From: Occallatibacter riparius
GTDB taxonomy: Bacteria; Acidobacteriota; Terriglobia; Terriglobales; Acidobacteriaceae
DNA length: 64,000 nucleotides
Assembly (NCBI RefSeq): GCF_025264625.1
Contig: NZ_CP093313.1
Coordinates: 3,534,001-3,598,000, forward strand
Direction: 5' to 3'
The notes under the pieces are model-generated. The model saw only the letters and a list, made by a program, of their open reading frames with translations. It did no database searches and had not been told where the DNA came from. Positions 36,841 to 45,544 of this stretch are shown here, piece by piece. The position numbers and the translations under genes were made by a program. How positions within the stretch are numbered: the first letter of the stretch is position 1; each line of letters begins with the position of its first letter.

Positions 36841-38259
36841 ATGGATGCGGGCGCTTTCACGACGGCCATGTCTGTTATAATTTCGCCCAATGCGGCTCCC
36901 CCAGTGCTCGCCGGTCCCACGCCGCCGCAACAGCGTTTGCCTCTCTTCCAATACCTGCGAATCGTCCGCCGCAATTTTATCGAAGCGCTCGATGAGGGCA
37001 TGTACCAGGCCCCGATTATCCAGCAGCGCTCGGCCGTCTCCCGCAGCTTTATCGTCAACGATCCCGCTGGCGTGCGCCGCGTCCTGCTTGAGAACGCTGC
37101 CAATTACCCTAAGGCGCCCGTGGAGCACCGCATCCTCGGCCCCGCCATGGGCAACGGTCTCATTCTGAGCGACGGCGAAACGTGGCGCGCACATCGACGC
37201 ATCATGGCACCCGCCTTCGATCACCGCACCAATGAGCGCTACGCGCCGGTGATGGTGGACGCGGCGCGCAAAACGGCCGCGCGATGGGCTGCGCTGCAGC
37301 CGGGCGCGATTGTAGAAGTGCAACACGCAATGATGGAACTGACGCTCGACATCATTGCGCGCTCCATGTTTGCCGCGGACAGCGACAGCATCGTGTCGAT
37401 CATCCGGGAAGGGTCAGATCGCTATCAGGAAGTCATGATGGTTGGCCTGCTCGAGTTTGTGCCTGCCATCGGCCCTCTATGGAGCGCGTGGAAGGGCTTA
37501 CGAGGACGGGCTATCATGCGCGATTTCGACCGTGCGATGTTCGACCTCATTGGCGCGCGCATGAAAACCGGCGCGAACGCGAATGGCGATTTGCTCGACA
37601 GGCTTATCTCCTCGCGTGATGAAGAGAGCGGCTCCGGAATGAGTGCGCGCGAGGTCCGCGACCAAGTGCTGACGATCTTCGTGGCGGGGCACGAGACCAC
37701 CGCTCTGTCGCTCATGTGGACGTGGTACCTGCTGTCGATGCATCCCGAACACGAAGCCAGAATGCACGCGGAGCTCGATGCGGTTCTGGGTGGCCGCGAG
37801 CCCGCTTGGCCCGACGTGGGGAAGCTGGTGTACACGCGGATGATTCTGCAGGAATCGATGCGCCTCTATCCTGCGGTGCACACACTGGCGTTTCGAACCG
37901 CACTCAAGGACGACGTTTTGTGCGGCATGCCTGTCCCTAAAGGCTCACTCGTCACCATCATCCCCTGGCTCATTCATCGGCATCGGAAACTCTGGGAGAA
38001 TCCCGATCGCTTCGATCCCGAGCGGTTCACGCCTGAATCCATCGCGCGCCGCGAGCGGTTGGCTTATCTGCCGTTCGGCTTCGGACCTCGCATCTGCATA
38101 GGCGCGTCGTTCGCAATGACCGAGGCTGTGCTCATCCTCGCCACGCTCGCCCAGCGGTTCCGGTTGCGTGTTGCGCCGGGGTGCAGCGTGGAGCCGCATG
38201 CAGTGTTCACTCTTCACGCGAAGAACGGGATGCAGATGACGGTGGAACCGCGGGGTTGA
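36841..38259 (+). CDS. Cytochrome P450
   Basis: 472 aa if started at the ATG at 36841. The oxygen-binding I-helix AGHETTALS, the ExxR motif in QESMRLYP near residue 337, and the heme loop FGFGPRICIGASFA with the ligand Cys419 are all intact. The general sequence resembles soluble bacterial P450s related to fatty acid or terpene hydroxylases. A longer frame from 36325 overlaps the metallophosphoesterase gene and is rejected. The start is uncertain: ATG at 36868 or GTG at 36901 are also possible, because a perfect TATAAT at 36876-36881 sits inside the first codons. No redox partner is adjacent. Confidence 0.88.
   Translation: MDAGAFTTAMSVIISPNAAPPVLAGPTPPQQRLPLFQYLRIVRRNFIEALDEGMYQAPIIQQRSAVSRSFIVNDPAGVRRVLLENAANYPKAPVEHRILGPAMGNGLILSDGETWRAHRRIMAPAFDHRTNERYAPVMVDAARKTAARWAALQPGAIVEVQHAMMELTLDIIARSMFAADSDSIVSIIREGSDRYQEVMMVGLLEFVPAIGPLWSAWKGLRGRAIMRDFDRAMFDLIGARMKTGANANGDLLDRLISSRDEESGSGMSAREVRDQVLTIFVAGHETTALSLMWTWYLLSMHPEHEARMHAELDAVLGGREPAWPDVGKLVYTRMILQESMRLYPAVHTLAFRTALKDDVLCGMPVPKGSLVTIIPWLIHRHRKLWENPDRFDPERFTPESIARRERLAYLPFGFGPRICIGASFAMTEAVLILATLAQRFRLRVAPGCSVEPHAVFTLHAKNGMQMTVEPRG
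36876..36881 (+). promoter_or_regulatory. TATAAT hexamer within predicted 5' end of P450 gene
   Basis: A perfect -10 consensus lies inside the codons assigned to the P450 N-terminus. CTTTCA at 36854-36859 gives a weak -35 with 16-base spacing. If real, translation starts downstream, for example at the GTG at 36901. Confidence 0.4.
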
Positions 38260-38430
38260 TCCCGTTTCCAAGCAGGCACGGGGGCGAATGGGCGTGCTGG
38301 CACTCATGTTATGTTAGCTCTGTCAACGCATTCAAATCGCGCGCGGCAAGCACTTCGCTGGAATCGCATCCATTCCTTCATTCAAATATCTGAATAGAGC
38401 AGACGCGGAACAGGATACCGGAATATTGAG

Positions 38431-39804
38431 ATGAAGGAATCGGCCCGAAACGACGAACGAGGCGCTGGAGCAAACTGGCGTCGCGCGTGGGCAGCCTATA
38501 CGGATCGACGCGTGCTGCAAGTGCTTGCACTGGGATTCTCGAGTGGCTTGCCGCTCCTCCTCACCTACTCCACTCTTCAGGCATGGCTTGCTACAGTCGG
38601 CGTGCGTCGCTCAACGCTGGGCGCCATAGCCCTGGTTGGCACGGCTTATTCCTTCAAATTCGTATGGTCGCCGCTTATCGATCGCGTCCCGCCCCCGATA
38701 CCTTTGGGACGCCGGCGCGGATGGGGAATCACCATTCAGGTTCTTCTCATCGCGGCGATTCTCGCTTTGGGCTCCTGCGATCCGAAGCATCACCTGCCGC
38801 GCATGGCCGTTCTGGCCGTCGCTGTCGCCTTCCTGTCCGCGAGTCAGGACATCGTCATCGATGCCTGGCGCGTCGAGAGCCTTACCCTTGATCAGCAGGC
38901 CCCCGGAGCCGCCATGGTTCAATCCGGCTACCGCATCGGCATGCTGGCCGCCGGTGCCGGCGCCCTGTTCATCGCGGCGTCCGCAGGGTGGTTCGCGGCC
39001 TACGCCACCATGGCTGGGCTGCTCAGCGTGGGATTGCTGGTGTTTTTCTTCGCTCCTGAGCCGAAGGTGCCTTCAGAGACTTCTTATCAAGCACGATCGA
39101 TATGGAGTACGATCGGTCACGCTTTTTTCAAGGCCGTAATTGCCCCTTTTGGCGACTTCATGCGCCGGCCGCTCTGGCCCGTCATCCTGATCGCGATCTT
39201 CTTATACAAAATGGGCGAAGCGATGGCGGGAGTGATGTCGACCCCACTCTACATATCCCTGGGATTCACGCTCCCTGAGATTGCGACCGCGTCGAAGATA
39301 TTTGGATTTTTCTCGATCGTGATTGGGGCGTTGATAGGCGGCGTGGTCACGACTAGGTTTGGAATTCGCACGGCCCTGATCCTTTGCGGCATTCTGCAGT
39401 CCATCGGCAATTTGTTTTTCGTATTGCAGGCAATGGGTGGGCATCGGATCGGCTATCTTGCATTGTGCGTCACTGCCGAGAATCTCACCGGGGCCATGGC
39501 TGGAACCGCGTTGATTACATATCTCTCCAGCCTCTGTTCGCCTGCTTTCACGGCGACTCAGTTCGCGCTGCTCTCCTCGCTCGCATCGCTTAGCCGTACG
39601 GTGATTGCCTCTTCGGGAGGAGTGTTGTCCGAGAAGATCGGCTGGGTGCAATTTTTCCTGCTTACCAGCCTCGTCGGATTGCCCTCCATCCTCCTCTTCT
39701 TCTGGATCGGCCCGCGCAATGGCACCCGGAATGGCCGGCTCACCCAGGCGCTCAGCGACACAGATGATCTCTCAGAAGAGCCGATTCCCGCTCCGAAGCT
39801 CTAA
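38431..39804 (+). CDS. AmpG-like muropeptide permease (MFS)
   Basis: 457 aa with about twelve membrane helices. The N-terminal signature GFSSGLPLLLTYSTLQAWL, then FKFVWSPLIDRVPPP, is diagnostic of the AmpG/MFS_1 family that imports anhydro-muropeptides from the periplasm for recycling. ASQDIVIDAWRVESL is the conserved loop with Asp-Ala-Trp. A near-palindrome ATTCAAATATCTGAAT lies at 38380-38395 upstream. No AmpC or AmpR homologue is in the window. Recycling is therefore the safest inference. Confidence 0.85.
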   Translation: MKESARNDERGAGANWRRAWAAYTDRRVLQVLALGFSSGLPLLLTYSTLQAWLATVGVRRSTLGAIALVGTAYSFKFVWSPLIDRVPPPIPLGRRRGWGITIQVLLIAAILALGSCDPKHHLPRMAVLAVAVAFLSASQDIVIDAWRVESLTLDQQAPGAAMVQSGYRIGMLAAGAGALFIAASAGWFAAYATMAGLLSVGLLVFFFAPEPKVPSETSYQARSIWSTIGHAFFKAVIAPFGDFMRRPLWPVILIAIFLYKMGEAMAGVMSTPLYISLGFTLPEIATASKIFGFFSIVIGALIGGVVTTRFGIRTALILCGILQSIGNLFFVLQAMGGHRIGYLALCVTAENLTGAMAGTALITYLSSLCSPAFTATQFALLSSLASLSRTVIASSGGVLSEKIGWVQFFLLTSLVGLPSILLFFWIGPRNGTRNGRLTQALSDTDDLSEEPIPAPKL

Positions 39805-39886
39805 ACTGCAGGCCCGTTTTTGTGACGATCTCGGAAAGAGGCGTTCCCTTCCACGGCACGCGAGCGACTTGGGCGCCAAACCGGGG

Positions 39887-39892
39887 TCTAAT
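39887..39892 (+). promoter_or_regulatory. -10-like hexamer six bases before CAP gene ATG
   Basis: TCTAAT (five of six consensus matches) is followed by six bases and the ATG at 39899. No ribosome site is seen. Confidence 0.4.
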
Positions 39893-39898
39893 GTATAC

Positions 39899-40666
39899 AT
39901 GATGTCCCTCCGAGTCTGGGCTCTTGTATTTCTTAGTTCAGTTGCGGCCGTGTGTGCCGCCCAAGCAGGTCCGCGGCCCGCAGCGGCCGAGCAGTTGTTC
40001 GCCCTGGCCAATCAGTCGCGCGCGCAGGTGGGCGCTGATCCGCTGAAGTGGGATCGCGCGCTCGCCGAAGCCGCGATGCGACATTGCCAGCGCATGGCGC
40101 AGGAAGGCCCCATTTCGCATCGCTACAGCGGCGAAGCAGACCTGACAGAGCGAGCGGCGGCAGCCGGAGCGCACTTCGGGCTCATCGAGGAGAACATCGC
40201 CGCCGGTGATTATGCATCGCAAATTCATGAAGGCTGGCTGAACTCCCCCGGCCATCGCCGCAACCTGCTCAATCCTCAGGTGGATCATGTCGGCATCGCC
40301 GTCATCGAGTCGCACGGGACCCTCTACGCGGTGGCTGACTACTCGCGCGGCGTGCAGGCGCTCTCCCCTGCCCAGGTGGAGTCGAAGATCGGCGAGCTTC
40401 TCCACTCGACCGGCATCATGGTCCATCAGGACACCGCCGAGGCCCGCGCCGCTTGCCGCCTCGACCGTGGACTCCCCAGCATGCCCGGAGGAAGCGCGCC
40501 ACAGTTCGTCATGCGCTGGCAGGGCGCTGACCTGGACCATCTGCCGCAGGAACTCGCGTCGCGGGCCCGCTCCGGGCGATATCACTCGGCCGCCGTGGGC
40601 AGCTGCCCGCCGCGCGGTGAGGTGGGCGGGTTTACGGCGTATCGCCTGGCCGTGCTGCTGTATTGA
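39899..40666 (+). CDS. CAP (SCP/PR1) domain secreted protein
   Basis: 255 aa. A signal peptide (ALVFLSSVAAVCAAQA) precedes a CAP domain at about residues 30-150: LFALANQSRAQVGADPLKWDRALAEAA, then H-C-Q-R-M, ENIAAG and the His-containing GWLNSPGHRRNLLNPQVDHVGIAV, the standard CAP1/CAP2 motifs. The C-terminal ~100 residues (SKIGELLHSTGI to the end) are an extra domain of unknown function. A frame that starts further upstream overlaps the AmpG-like gene and is not supported. Bacterial CAP proteins have no settled biochemical role. Confidence 0.85.
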   Translation: MMSLRVWALVFLSSVAAVCAAQAGPRPAAAEQLFALANQSRAQVGADPLKWDRALAEAAMRHCQRMAQEGPISHRYSGEADLTERAAAAGAHFGLIEENIAAGDYASQIHEGWLNSPGHRRNLLNPQVDHVGIAVIESHGTLYAVADYSRGVQALSPAQVESKIGELLHSTGIMVHQDTAEARAACRLDRGLPSMPGGSAPQFVMRWQGADLDHLPQELASRARSGRYHSAAVGSCPPRGEVGGFTAYRLAVLLY

Positions 40667-40723
40667 GATAGTCAGTTGCTGGAAAAGGCGAATCCCCAGC
40701 AGCGCCCGAGCCATCCATCAGCC

Positions 40724-41377
40724 ATGAGAGTCCTCTCCGTTAATTGCGGTCTGCCCCGCGAAGTCGACTGGCACGGCCGCACCGTGACCACTTCCATCTA
40801 CAAGGAGCCAGTCGAGGGCCGCGTCCCGTTGCGTACGCTGAACCTCGATGGCGACCGGCAGTCGGATCTCACGGTCCATGGTGGCAAAGACAAAGCAGTC
40901 TATTGCTATCAAATTGAGCATTACCAATACTGGCGAGAGGAACTACCTGGCCGCGCTCTGCCCTTGGGAGTCTTCGGCGAAAACTTCACTGTCGAGGGGC
41001 TGCCCTCTGAGCACGATATTTATGTGGGCGATCGGCTCTCGATCGGCAGCGCTGAGGCAGTCGTCACGCAACCACGCCTTCCCTGTTACAAGCTCGGCAT
41101 CCGGTTTGGAGCAGACACGATGGTTAAGTGGTTTCTCGACGCCGGACGCACGGGATTCTATCTAGCCGTAACCCGCGAGGGCGACGTCGGGGTCGGCGAC
41201 GAGATCACGCTGCTCGGCAGGGCCCCGAAATCTGTGCCCGTTTCTGAGATCACCCGTCTCTACATCGCGAAGAGATTTAATGATGACGATGCGCTGCAGG
41301 TTCGCCATGCGATCAGTGCCGATGCACTGCCGGAAAGCTGGAAACAATACTTCCGTGAAAAGCTGGCGCGCCAGTGA
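40724..41377 (+). CDS. MOSC domain protein, YiiM-like
   Basis: 217 aa. SVNCGLPREVDWHG at the N-terminus, DLTVHGGKDKAVYCYQIEHYQYW and LGVFGENFTVEGL, and the Cys motif QPRLPCYKLGIRFG around residue 117-130 are the YiiM-type MOSC pattern. These bind the molybdenum cofactor and reduce N-hydroxylated bases, protecting against mutagens. A shorter tail (PESWKQYFREKL) is also typical. It shares its stop with the start of the esterase gene (GTGATG), so the two may be co-transcribed. Confidence 0.88.
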   Translation: MRVLSVNCGLPREVDWHGRTVTTSIYKEPVEGRVPLRTLNLDGDRQSDLTVHGGKDKAVYCYQIEHYQYWREELPGRALPLGVFGENFTVEGLPSEHDIYVGDRLSIGSAEAVVTQPRLPCYKLGIRFGADTMVKWFLDAGRTGFYLAVTREGDVGVGDEITLLGRAPKSVPVSEITRLYIAKRFNDDDALQVRHAISADALPESWKQYFREKLARQ

Positions 41378-42411
41378 TGAATCCAGTGATGAAGCTTCTC
41401 GTCGGCGCTCTGAGCCTTGCGATGGCCTCGCTCACCGCGAATTCGCAGAAGTTCGTCTGGCAGCCATCGCCGGGCCACACGCAGATTCCCATATGGCCGG
41501 GCAAGGCGCCCGATCCGCAACCGGTCCGCGGCCCTGAGATAGCCGAGCGGGATCCCGCCTCGCTGATTGGCGGCAAACCCGCAACAGGCATCAGCAACGT
41601 GACGCGGCCCACAATCACCGTCTACTCGCCGGCAGAAAGGAACACAGGTGCCGCCATCGTCGTCTTTCCTGGAGGCGGATACCAGATGCTGGCCATCGAC
41701 CTCGAAGGCACCGAGGTCTGCGACTGGCTCGTGCCCAAAGGGATCACCTGCATCCTGCTCAAGTATCGCGTCACCGACGTCGGTCCCTATCCGAAGTCCG
41801 GACCCTATCCTGAGTCGCCCATGGCCCTTGAAGATGCGCAGCGAGCCGTTGGACTCGTGCGCTTCCACGCCGCAGATTGGAACATCGATCCACACAAGAT
41901 TGGAGTGCTTGGCTTCTCAGCCGGCGGCCATTTGGCCGCTGCCATCAGCAATCATTTCGCCCAGCGTTTGTACCCCGCAGTCGACGCGGCCGACAAGTTA
42001 AGCTGCCGGCCCGATTTCGCCGTGGCCATCTATCCGGGGCATCTGAACCTGTCCGCCGCGGAGTGGGATGCGCGCCAGGGCACGAAGAAGTTCAGCGCCC
42101 TGCATGCGCCCAACGCCGATCGTGAAACGAGCCTCAATCCCGACCTCCATGTCACGAAGGAGACTCCGCCGACGTTTCTGCTGCAGGCCGAAGATGACCG
42201 CGTCGACAGCGTCTATGATTCGCTGACCTATTTCCTGGCTCTGAAGAAGGCCGGCGTCCCGGCGGAGTTGCACGTCTACGCACAGGGCAATCACGCCTTC
42301 GGTCTGCGGCGGACAAAACTGCCGATCACCGCGTGGCCCGAATTGGTGGAAACATGGCTGAGGACGATCGGTATGGCCGGGACAGTGGGTTCGCCAACCC
42401 GCCCCCAGTGA
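41374..42411 (+). CDS. Secreted alpha/beta hydrolase, BD-FAE/acetyl esterase-like (second copy)
   Basis: 345 aa. Signal-like N-terminus KLLVGALSLAMASLTAN; oxyanion loop VVFPGGGYQMLA; nucleophile in LGFSAGGHLAAA; acid in QAEDDRVDSVY; final His in QGNHAFGLRR. The arrangement and the shared phrase VTKETPPTF show that it is a paralogue of the esterase at 26471. Start codons: GTG at 41374, ATG at 41377, or ATG at 41389; the last gives a cleaner signal peptide. Probably acts on acylated plant polysaccharide. Confidence 0.82.
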   Translation: MMNPVMKLLVGALSLAMASLTANSQKFVWQPSPGHTQIPIWPGKAPDPQPVRGPEIAERDPASLIGGKPATGISNVTRPTITVYSPAERNTGAAIVVFPGGGYQMLAIDLEGTEVCDWLVPKGITCILLKYRVTDVGPYPKSGPYPESPMALEDAQRAVGLVRFHAADWNIDPHKIGVLGFSAGGHLAAAISNHFAQRLYPAVDAADKLSCRPDFAVAIYPGHLNLSAAEWDARQGTKKFSALHAPNADRETSLNPDLHVTKETPPTFLLQAEDDRVDSVYDSLTYFLALKKAGVPAELHVYAQGNHAFGLRRTKLPITAWPELVETWLRTIGMAGTVGSPTRPQ

Positions 42412-42429
42412 GATCGTAATGTGCCGTAC

Positions 42430-43968
42430 TCATCCGAAGCGCTGGTTCGTCCGCCAGAACTCCGGCCAGCCCTTCTTCGGCGGACCGCAGACGTAAATGT
42501 CGGGGTGATCATCGCTCTCTTCGTTGTGAATCCCAAGCGTGTTTCCATTGTGTCCCGCGACTCTACATCCGGTGAACTCGCGATCCACCTGGCGCTGAGA
42601 CCATCCCACAACGATCAGTGTCGACGGTTGTTGCTGCGGGTAACTGCGCAGGTAGAACGAGTTCGTCAGACTGATGGGCGGCGGTAGTTGATACGCTCCG
42701 CCAAGATTCTCAATTGCGCCGGCCTCGCCGTAGTTGCCGGTGAGAATACCGAAGCTCGCGCGCTGCTCAGGGGTGAGGGAATCGCGCGCTGCGGCGATGG
42801 CGCGGTTCATGTCATCCCAGCCAAATTCCTCGCGCAGGTCGCTATTGTTTTTCAGGGCGAAGTCGCGCAGTCGGCCATCAGGCGCAATGGGCACGAGAAT
42901 CGCCAGTAGGAAGGCCCCCATCGCCGCTACGCACGTGAAGTAAGCGGTCGCCACCGTCCGCTGCGCCCACGTGGGGCGGCGCGCCAACCAGCCCTCTGCA
43001 GCCGCGCAGCCCATCGCGATCAGGGCGGGATAGGCCTCGGCTACATAGTAGAAGCGGCCCTTATTGACCCAGAAAACGAGCACAGGCACGGCGTACATCC
43101 AAGCCAGCACGCGATATCGACTGGATCGCGCAAAGGCGATCAGGCCGGCGATCCAGACAGGCGTGGCGAAGAGATTGGCGTCCAGCAGGAACTGATACTT
43201 CCAGTAGCCCTCAGCGCGGCCTTCGCCCACGTCGCGCGCGTGAATGTGTTGCAGGAACGTGTAGGAGATGAAGTCGTGGCGAGCCAGCCAGACAATATTC
43301 GGCAGGAATAGCAGAAGCGCCACTCCTACGCCGGCATAGAACCAGGGACTCAGGAACCATCGCCGTGCTCGCGTCAGGGCAAGACCCGCAAGAAGCCCGG
43401 CGACGAAAAAGACTGTAGAGTACTTCGTCATCAGGCACAGGCCGATGGCCGCGCCGATGGCGATCCACCAGCGAGGATTTTCCGACTTGAGCAGCCGGAT
43501 GACGAACCAGCAGACGAGCACCCACCACAGATAAGAGAAGGTCGTGTATTGGAACTCTGTGGCCTCGAAGATCGGCAACCCGGAGAGCCCGACCGTGATG
43601 GCAGAGGCAACCTGCGCCAGGCGATTGCCGCCGAGGTCGCGTGCCATCAGCCCACTCACAAAAATGACAATAGCTTGCCCGATCACAGAGGCAAGACGCA
43701 GGCCGACGAGCGACACTCCGAACAGGCTCAGGCTCACGCGCTCGATGAAGGGCGTCAGCGGCGGGTAGGCAACGAATCCCCAGTCAAGATGCCGGGCGTC
43801 CGAGAGAAACTGCAACTCATCGCGATGGAAGCCATAGCGTCCGTTCGTCAGGACGTGCGCGATCGCAAATACCGCGGCGATGCCGGCAAGCAGAAGGGCG
43901 TCGGAACGGCGCTCCTCTGCTGCGGACAACGCGGTCTCGGTAGATTTTGCCGAAGCGAGAGGGAGCAT
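42430..43968 (-). CDS. GT39-like membrane glycosyltransferase (ArnT/PMT type)
   Basis: 512 aa with many membrane helices. GYGFHRDELQFLSDARHLDWGFVAYPPLTPF at about residues 50-80 is the usual first periplasmic loop of the ArnT/PMT-like glycosyltransferase family, with Asp-Glu as catalytic acids. The C-terminal ~150 residues form a periplasmic domain. It would transfer a sugar from an undecaprenyl-type donor to a lipid or protein. The acceptor is unknown. No strong ribosome site is visible. Confidence 0.85.
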   Translation of the reverse strand: MLPLASAKSTETALSAAEERRSDALLLAGIAAVFAIAHVLTNGRYGFHRDELQFLSDARHLDWGFVAYPPLTPFIERVSLSLFGVSLVGLRLASVIGQAIVIFVSGLMARDLGGNRLAQVASAITVGLSGLPIFEATEFQYTTFSYLWWVLVCWFVIRLLKSENPRWWIAIGAAIGLCLMTKYSTVFFVAGLLAGLALTRARRWFLSPWFYAGVGVALLLFLPNIVWLARHDFISYTFLQHIHARDVGEGRAEGYWKYQFLLDANLFATPVWIAGLIAFARSSRYRVLAWMYAVPVLVFWVNKGRFYYVAEAYPALIAMGCAAAEGWLARRPTWAQRTVATAYFTCVAAMGAFLLAILVPIAPDGRLRDFALKNNSDLREEFGWDDMNRAIAAARDSLTPEQRASFGILTGNYGEAGAIENLGGAYQLPPPISLTNSFYLRSYPQQQPSTLIVVGWSQRQVDREFTGCRVAGHNGNTLGIHNEESDDHPDIYVCGPPKKGWPEFWRTNQRFG

Positions 43969-44071
43969 GGGCCGCCTGTGGTTCAGGAGTGACTACGATG
44001 CCCGGAGAATATCAGTTCCGAACGCGAGCCTAGGGAAAATGGAAGCCAAGCAACTGCCGGATATCTCGTCC

Positions 44072-44665
44072 CTAACCCCGTTCAAGAGGCTGCGGCACCT
44101 TAACGCTGACCATCCCGGCAGCCGTAGCGGCTTCAATCCCGAGATCCGTGTCCTCGAAAACCAGGCACTCGGCTGGAGGCACGCCAAGGCGCTCTGCAGC
44201 CAGCAGAAAGGCGTCTGGCGCAGGCTTGCCGTTCTTGTAGTCCTCGGCGCAGACCAGGGTGTCGAACTTGTCTAGCAGGTTTACCGCGCCAAGTGAAGCC
44301 GTGACAGAACTGCGGCGGCTTCCGGAGACCACTGCCATGGGGATGTGCCCATGCTTAGCGTCTATGTGTTCCACGACTTCAGGAATTGGCTGCAGGGTAG
44401 GGACGAGCTGATGGTAGAGGGCTTCCTTGCGCGCGGCTAGTTCTTCGACGGGCATTTCCAGCCCCTGCATCTCATTGAGCAGGCGGATGATTTCGCGGAT
44501 TGGCCGGCCGCCCCAGGCGTAGAAAAGTTCTTCCTCATACTCGGCGCCGTGCTCGGCAAGCGCCTTCTTCCACGCTTTGTAGTGCAGCGGCATGGAGTCA
44601 ACGATGGTCCCGTCGCAGTCGAAGAGATAGGCGCGGAACGTGCCCGCCGGAAGTTCAAGTCTCAT
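44072..44665 (-). CDS. HAD phosphatase, beta-phosphoglucomutase/YqaB-like
   Basis: 197 aa. Nucleophile motif FDCDGTIVDSMPLHYKAW at residues ~15-32, Ser in VVSGSRRSS, Lys in NGKPAPDAFLLA and the acidic site in LVFEDTDLGIEAATAAGM. This is the small class of HAD sugar phosphatases or mutases (YqaB/YbiV-type, acting on fructose-1-phosphate or similar). The ribosome site AAGGAAGGAG and the ATG are inside a strong hairpin at 44664-44693. It lies 50 bases downstream of the AhpD-like gene in the same direction. Confidence 0.85.
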   Translation of the reverse strand: MRLELPAGTFRAYLFDCDGTIVDSMPLHYKAWKKALAEHGAEYEEELFYAWGGRPIREIIRLLNEMQGLEMPVEELAARKEALYHQLVPTLQPIPEVVEHIDAKHGHIPMAVVSGSRRSSVTASLGAVNLLDKFDTLVCAEDYKNGKPAPDAFLLAAERLGVPPAECLVFEDTDLGIEAATAAGMVSVKVPQPLERG

Positions 44666-44693
44666 GAAGGAAGTTGATTTCTCCTTCCTTCAT
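44664..44693 (-). promoter_or_regulatory. RBS-sequestering hairpin at HAD phosphatase start
   Basis: On the minus strand, ATGAAGGAAG and CTTCCTTCAT form a perfect 10-bp stem with a 10-base loop. The arm contains the Shine-Dalgarno and the other reaches the AT of the start codon. A short frame beginning at the first ATG (MKEGEINFLHET, 12 codons) runs through it and ends just after the HAD start, so translation of the mini-ORF could open the hairpin. Confidence 0.55.
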
Positions 44694-44715
44694 CGTATCG
44701 CGCTGGAGAGCTTGA

Positions 44716-45312
44716 TCACTTGAGCCCGTGAACGGCAACCGCGTCAGCCGGCGGCGCCGCCTGCGCTTCGACGCCGCCTTCGCCGGGCTTGGTGGGCTCC
44801 ATGCGCAGCGCATTGTTGAAGCGGTTGAAGTAATTGAATAGCCCAATAGCGCAGAGCAATTCGACGATCTCTCCCTCTGAGTAGAAGGTCCGCAGTTCGG
44901 CAAACTGCTCGTCGGTGACCGCGTTGGCGTTGCGCGTGACGGTCTCAGCCAGCCAGAGGGCTGCCTTTTCGGCAGGAGTGAAGTCCTCGCGGCTCTGCCA
45001 CTCGGCAAGATGCGATAGCTGATCATCCGACCACCCCAGACCGCGCGCAAGCACGGAGTGGCTGGCCAGGCAGTAGGGCGTCTCGTTCACCTGGCTGGTC
45101 CTGACGATGATGAGCTCTTTGAGCTTCGTGGAGACCGTCCCGGTCGAGAGAACAGCCGCAAAGTGGTCCTGCATGGTAGCGAAGATCTCGGGCCGGTGCG
45201 CCATCACGCGAAACATATTGGGCACATTGCCGCGCTGGGCGAAGACTTTGTCGTAACGAGCGGCAATTTCAGGGGATACGTGGCTGCGGTCCAGGCGGGA
45301 AATGCGCGACAT
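44716..45312 (-). CDS. AhpD-like carboxymuconolactone decarboxylase family protein
   Basis: 198 aa. The CMD domain (about residues 20-150) has NETPYCLASHSVLARGLGW in place of the usual CxxC; only one Cys is present at the redox site, with the conserved His. The C-terminal part (YSEGEIVELLCAIGLFNYFNRFNNAL) is typical of the AhpD/YnjA group. It may act in peroxide or quinone-type metabolism, but with one Cys it is not a standard AhpD. A good AAGGAG precedes the ATG. Confidence 0.8.
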   Translation of the reverse strand: MSRISRLDRSHVSPEIAARYDKVFAQRGNVPNMFRVMAHRPEIFATMQDHFAAVLSTGTVSTKLKELIIVRTSQVNETPYCLASHSVLARGLGWSDDQLSHLAEWQSREDFTPAEKAALWLAETVTRNANAVTDEQFAELRTFYSEGEIVELLCAIGLFNYFNRFNNALRMEPTKPGEGGVEAQAAPPADAVAVHGLK

Positions 45313-45408
45313 GAGGCTCCTTGGCGTTCGAGTCCATTATGGCACCGCGGTCGGAGTTCGGCTCATGCCGCGGGCGCAAGAGCGTGCGGCTGGGAGGGAC
45401 GACGGATT

Positions 45409-45437
45409 TTGACCGGGAGGGCAAGGTCTGGTACTTT
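45409..45437 (+). promoter_or_regulatory. Candidate tRNA-Asn promoter
   Basis: TTGACC at 45409-45414 and TACTTT at 45432-45437 are separated by exactly 17 bases, about 28 bases before the tRNA 5' end. Confidence 0.5.
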
Positions 45438-45463
45438 GGAAGTGGACAATCAAGCGCCAGACA

Positions 45464-45540
<77 letters not shown>

Positions 45541-45544
45541 TCTT

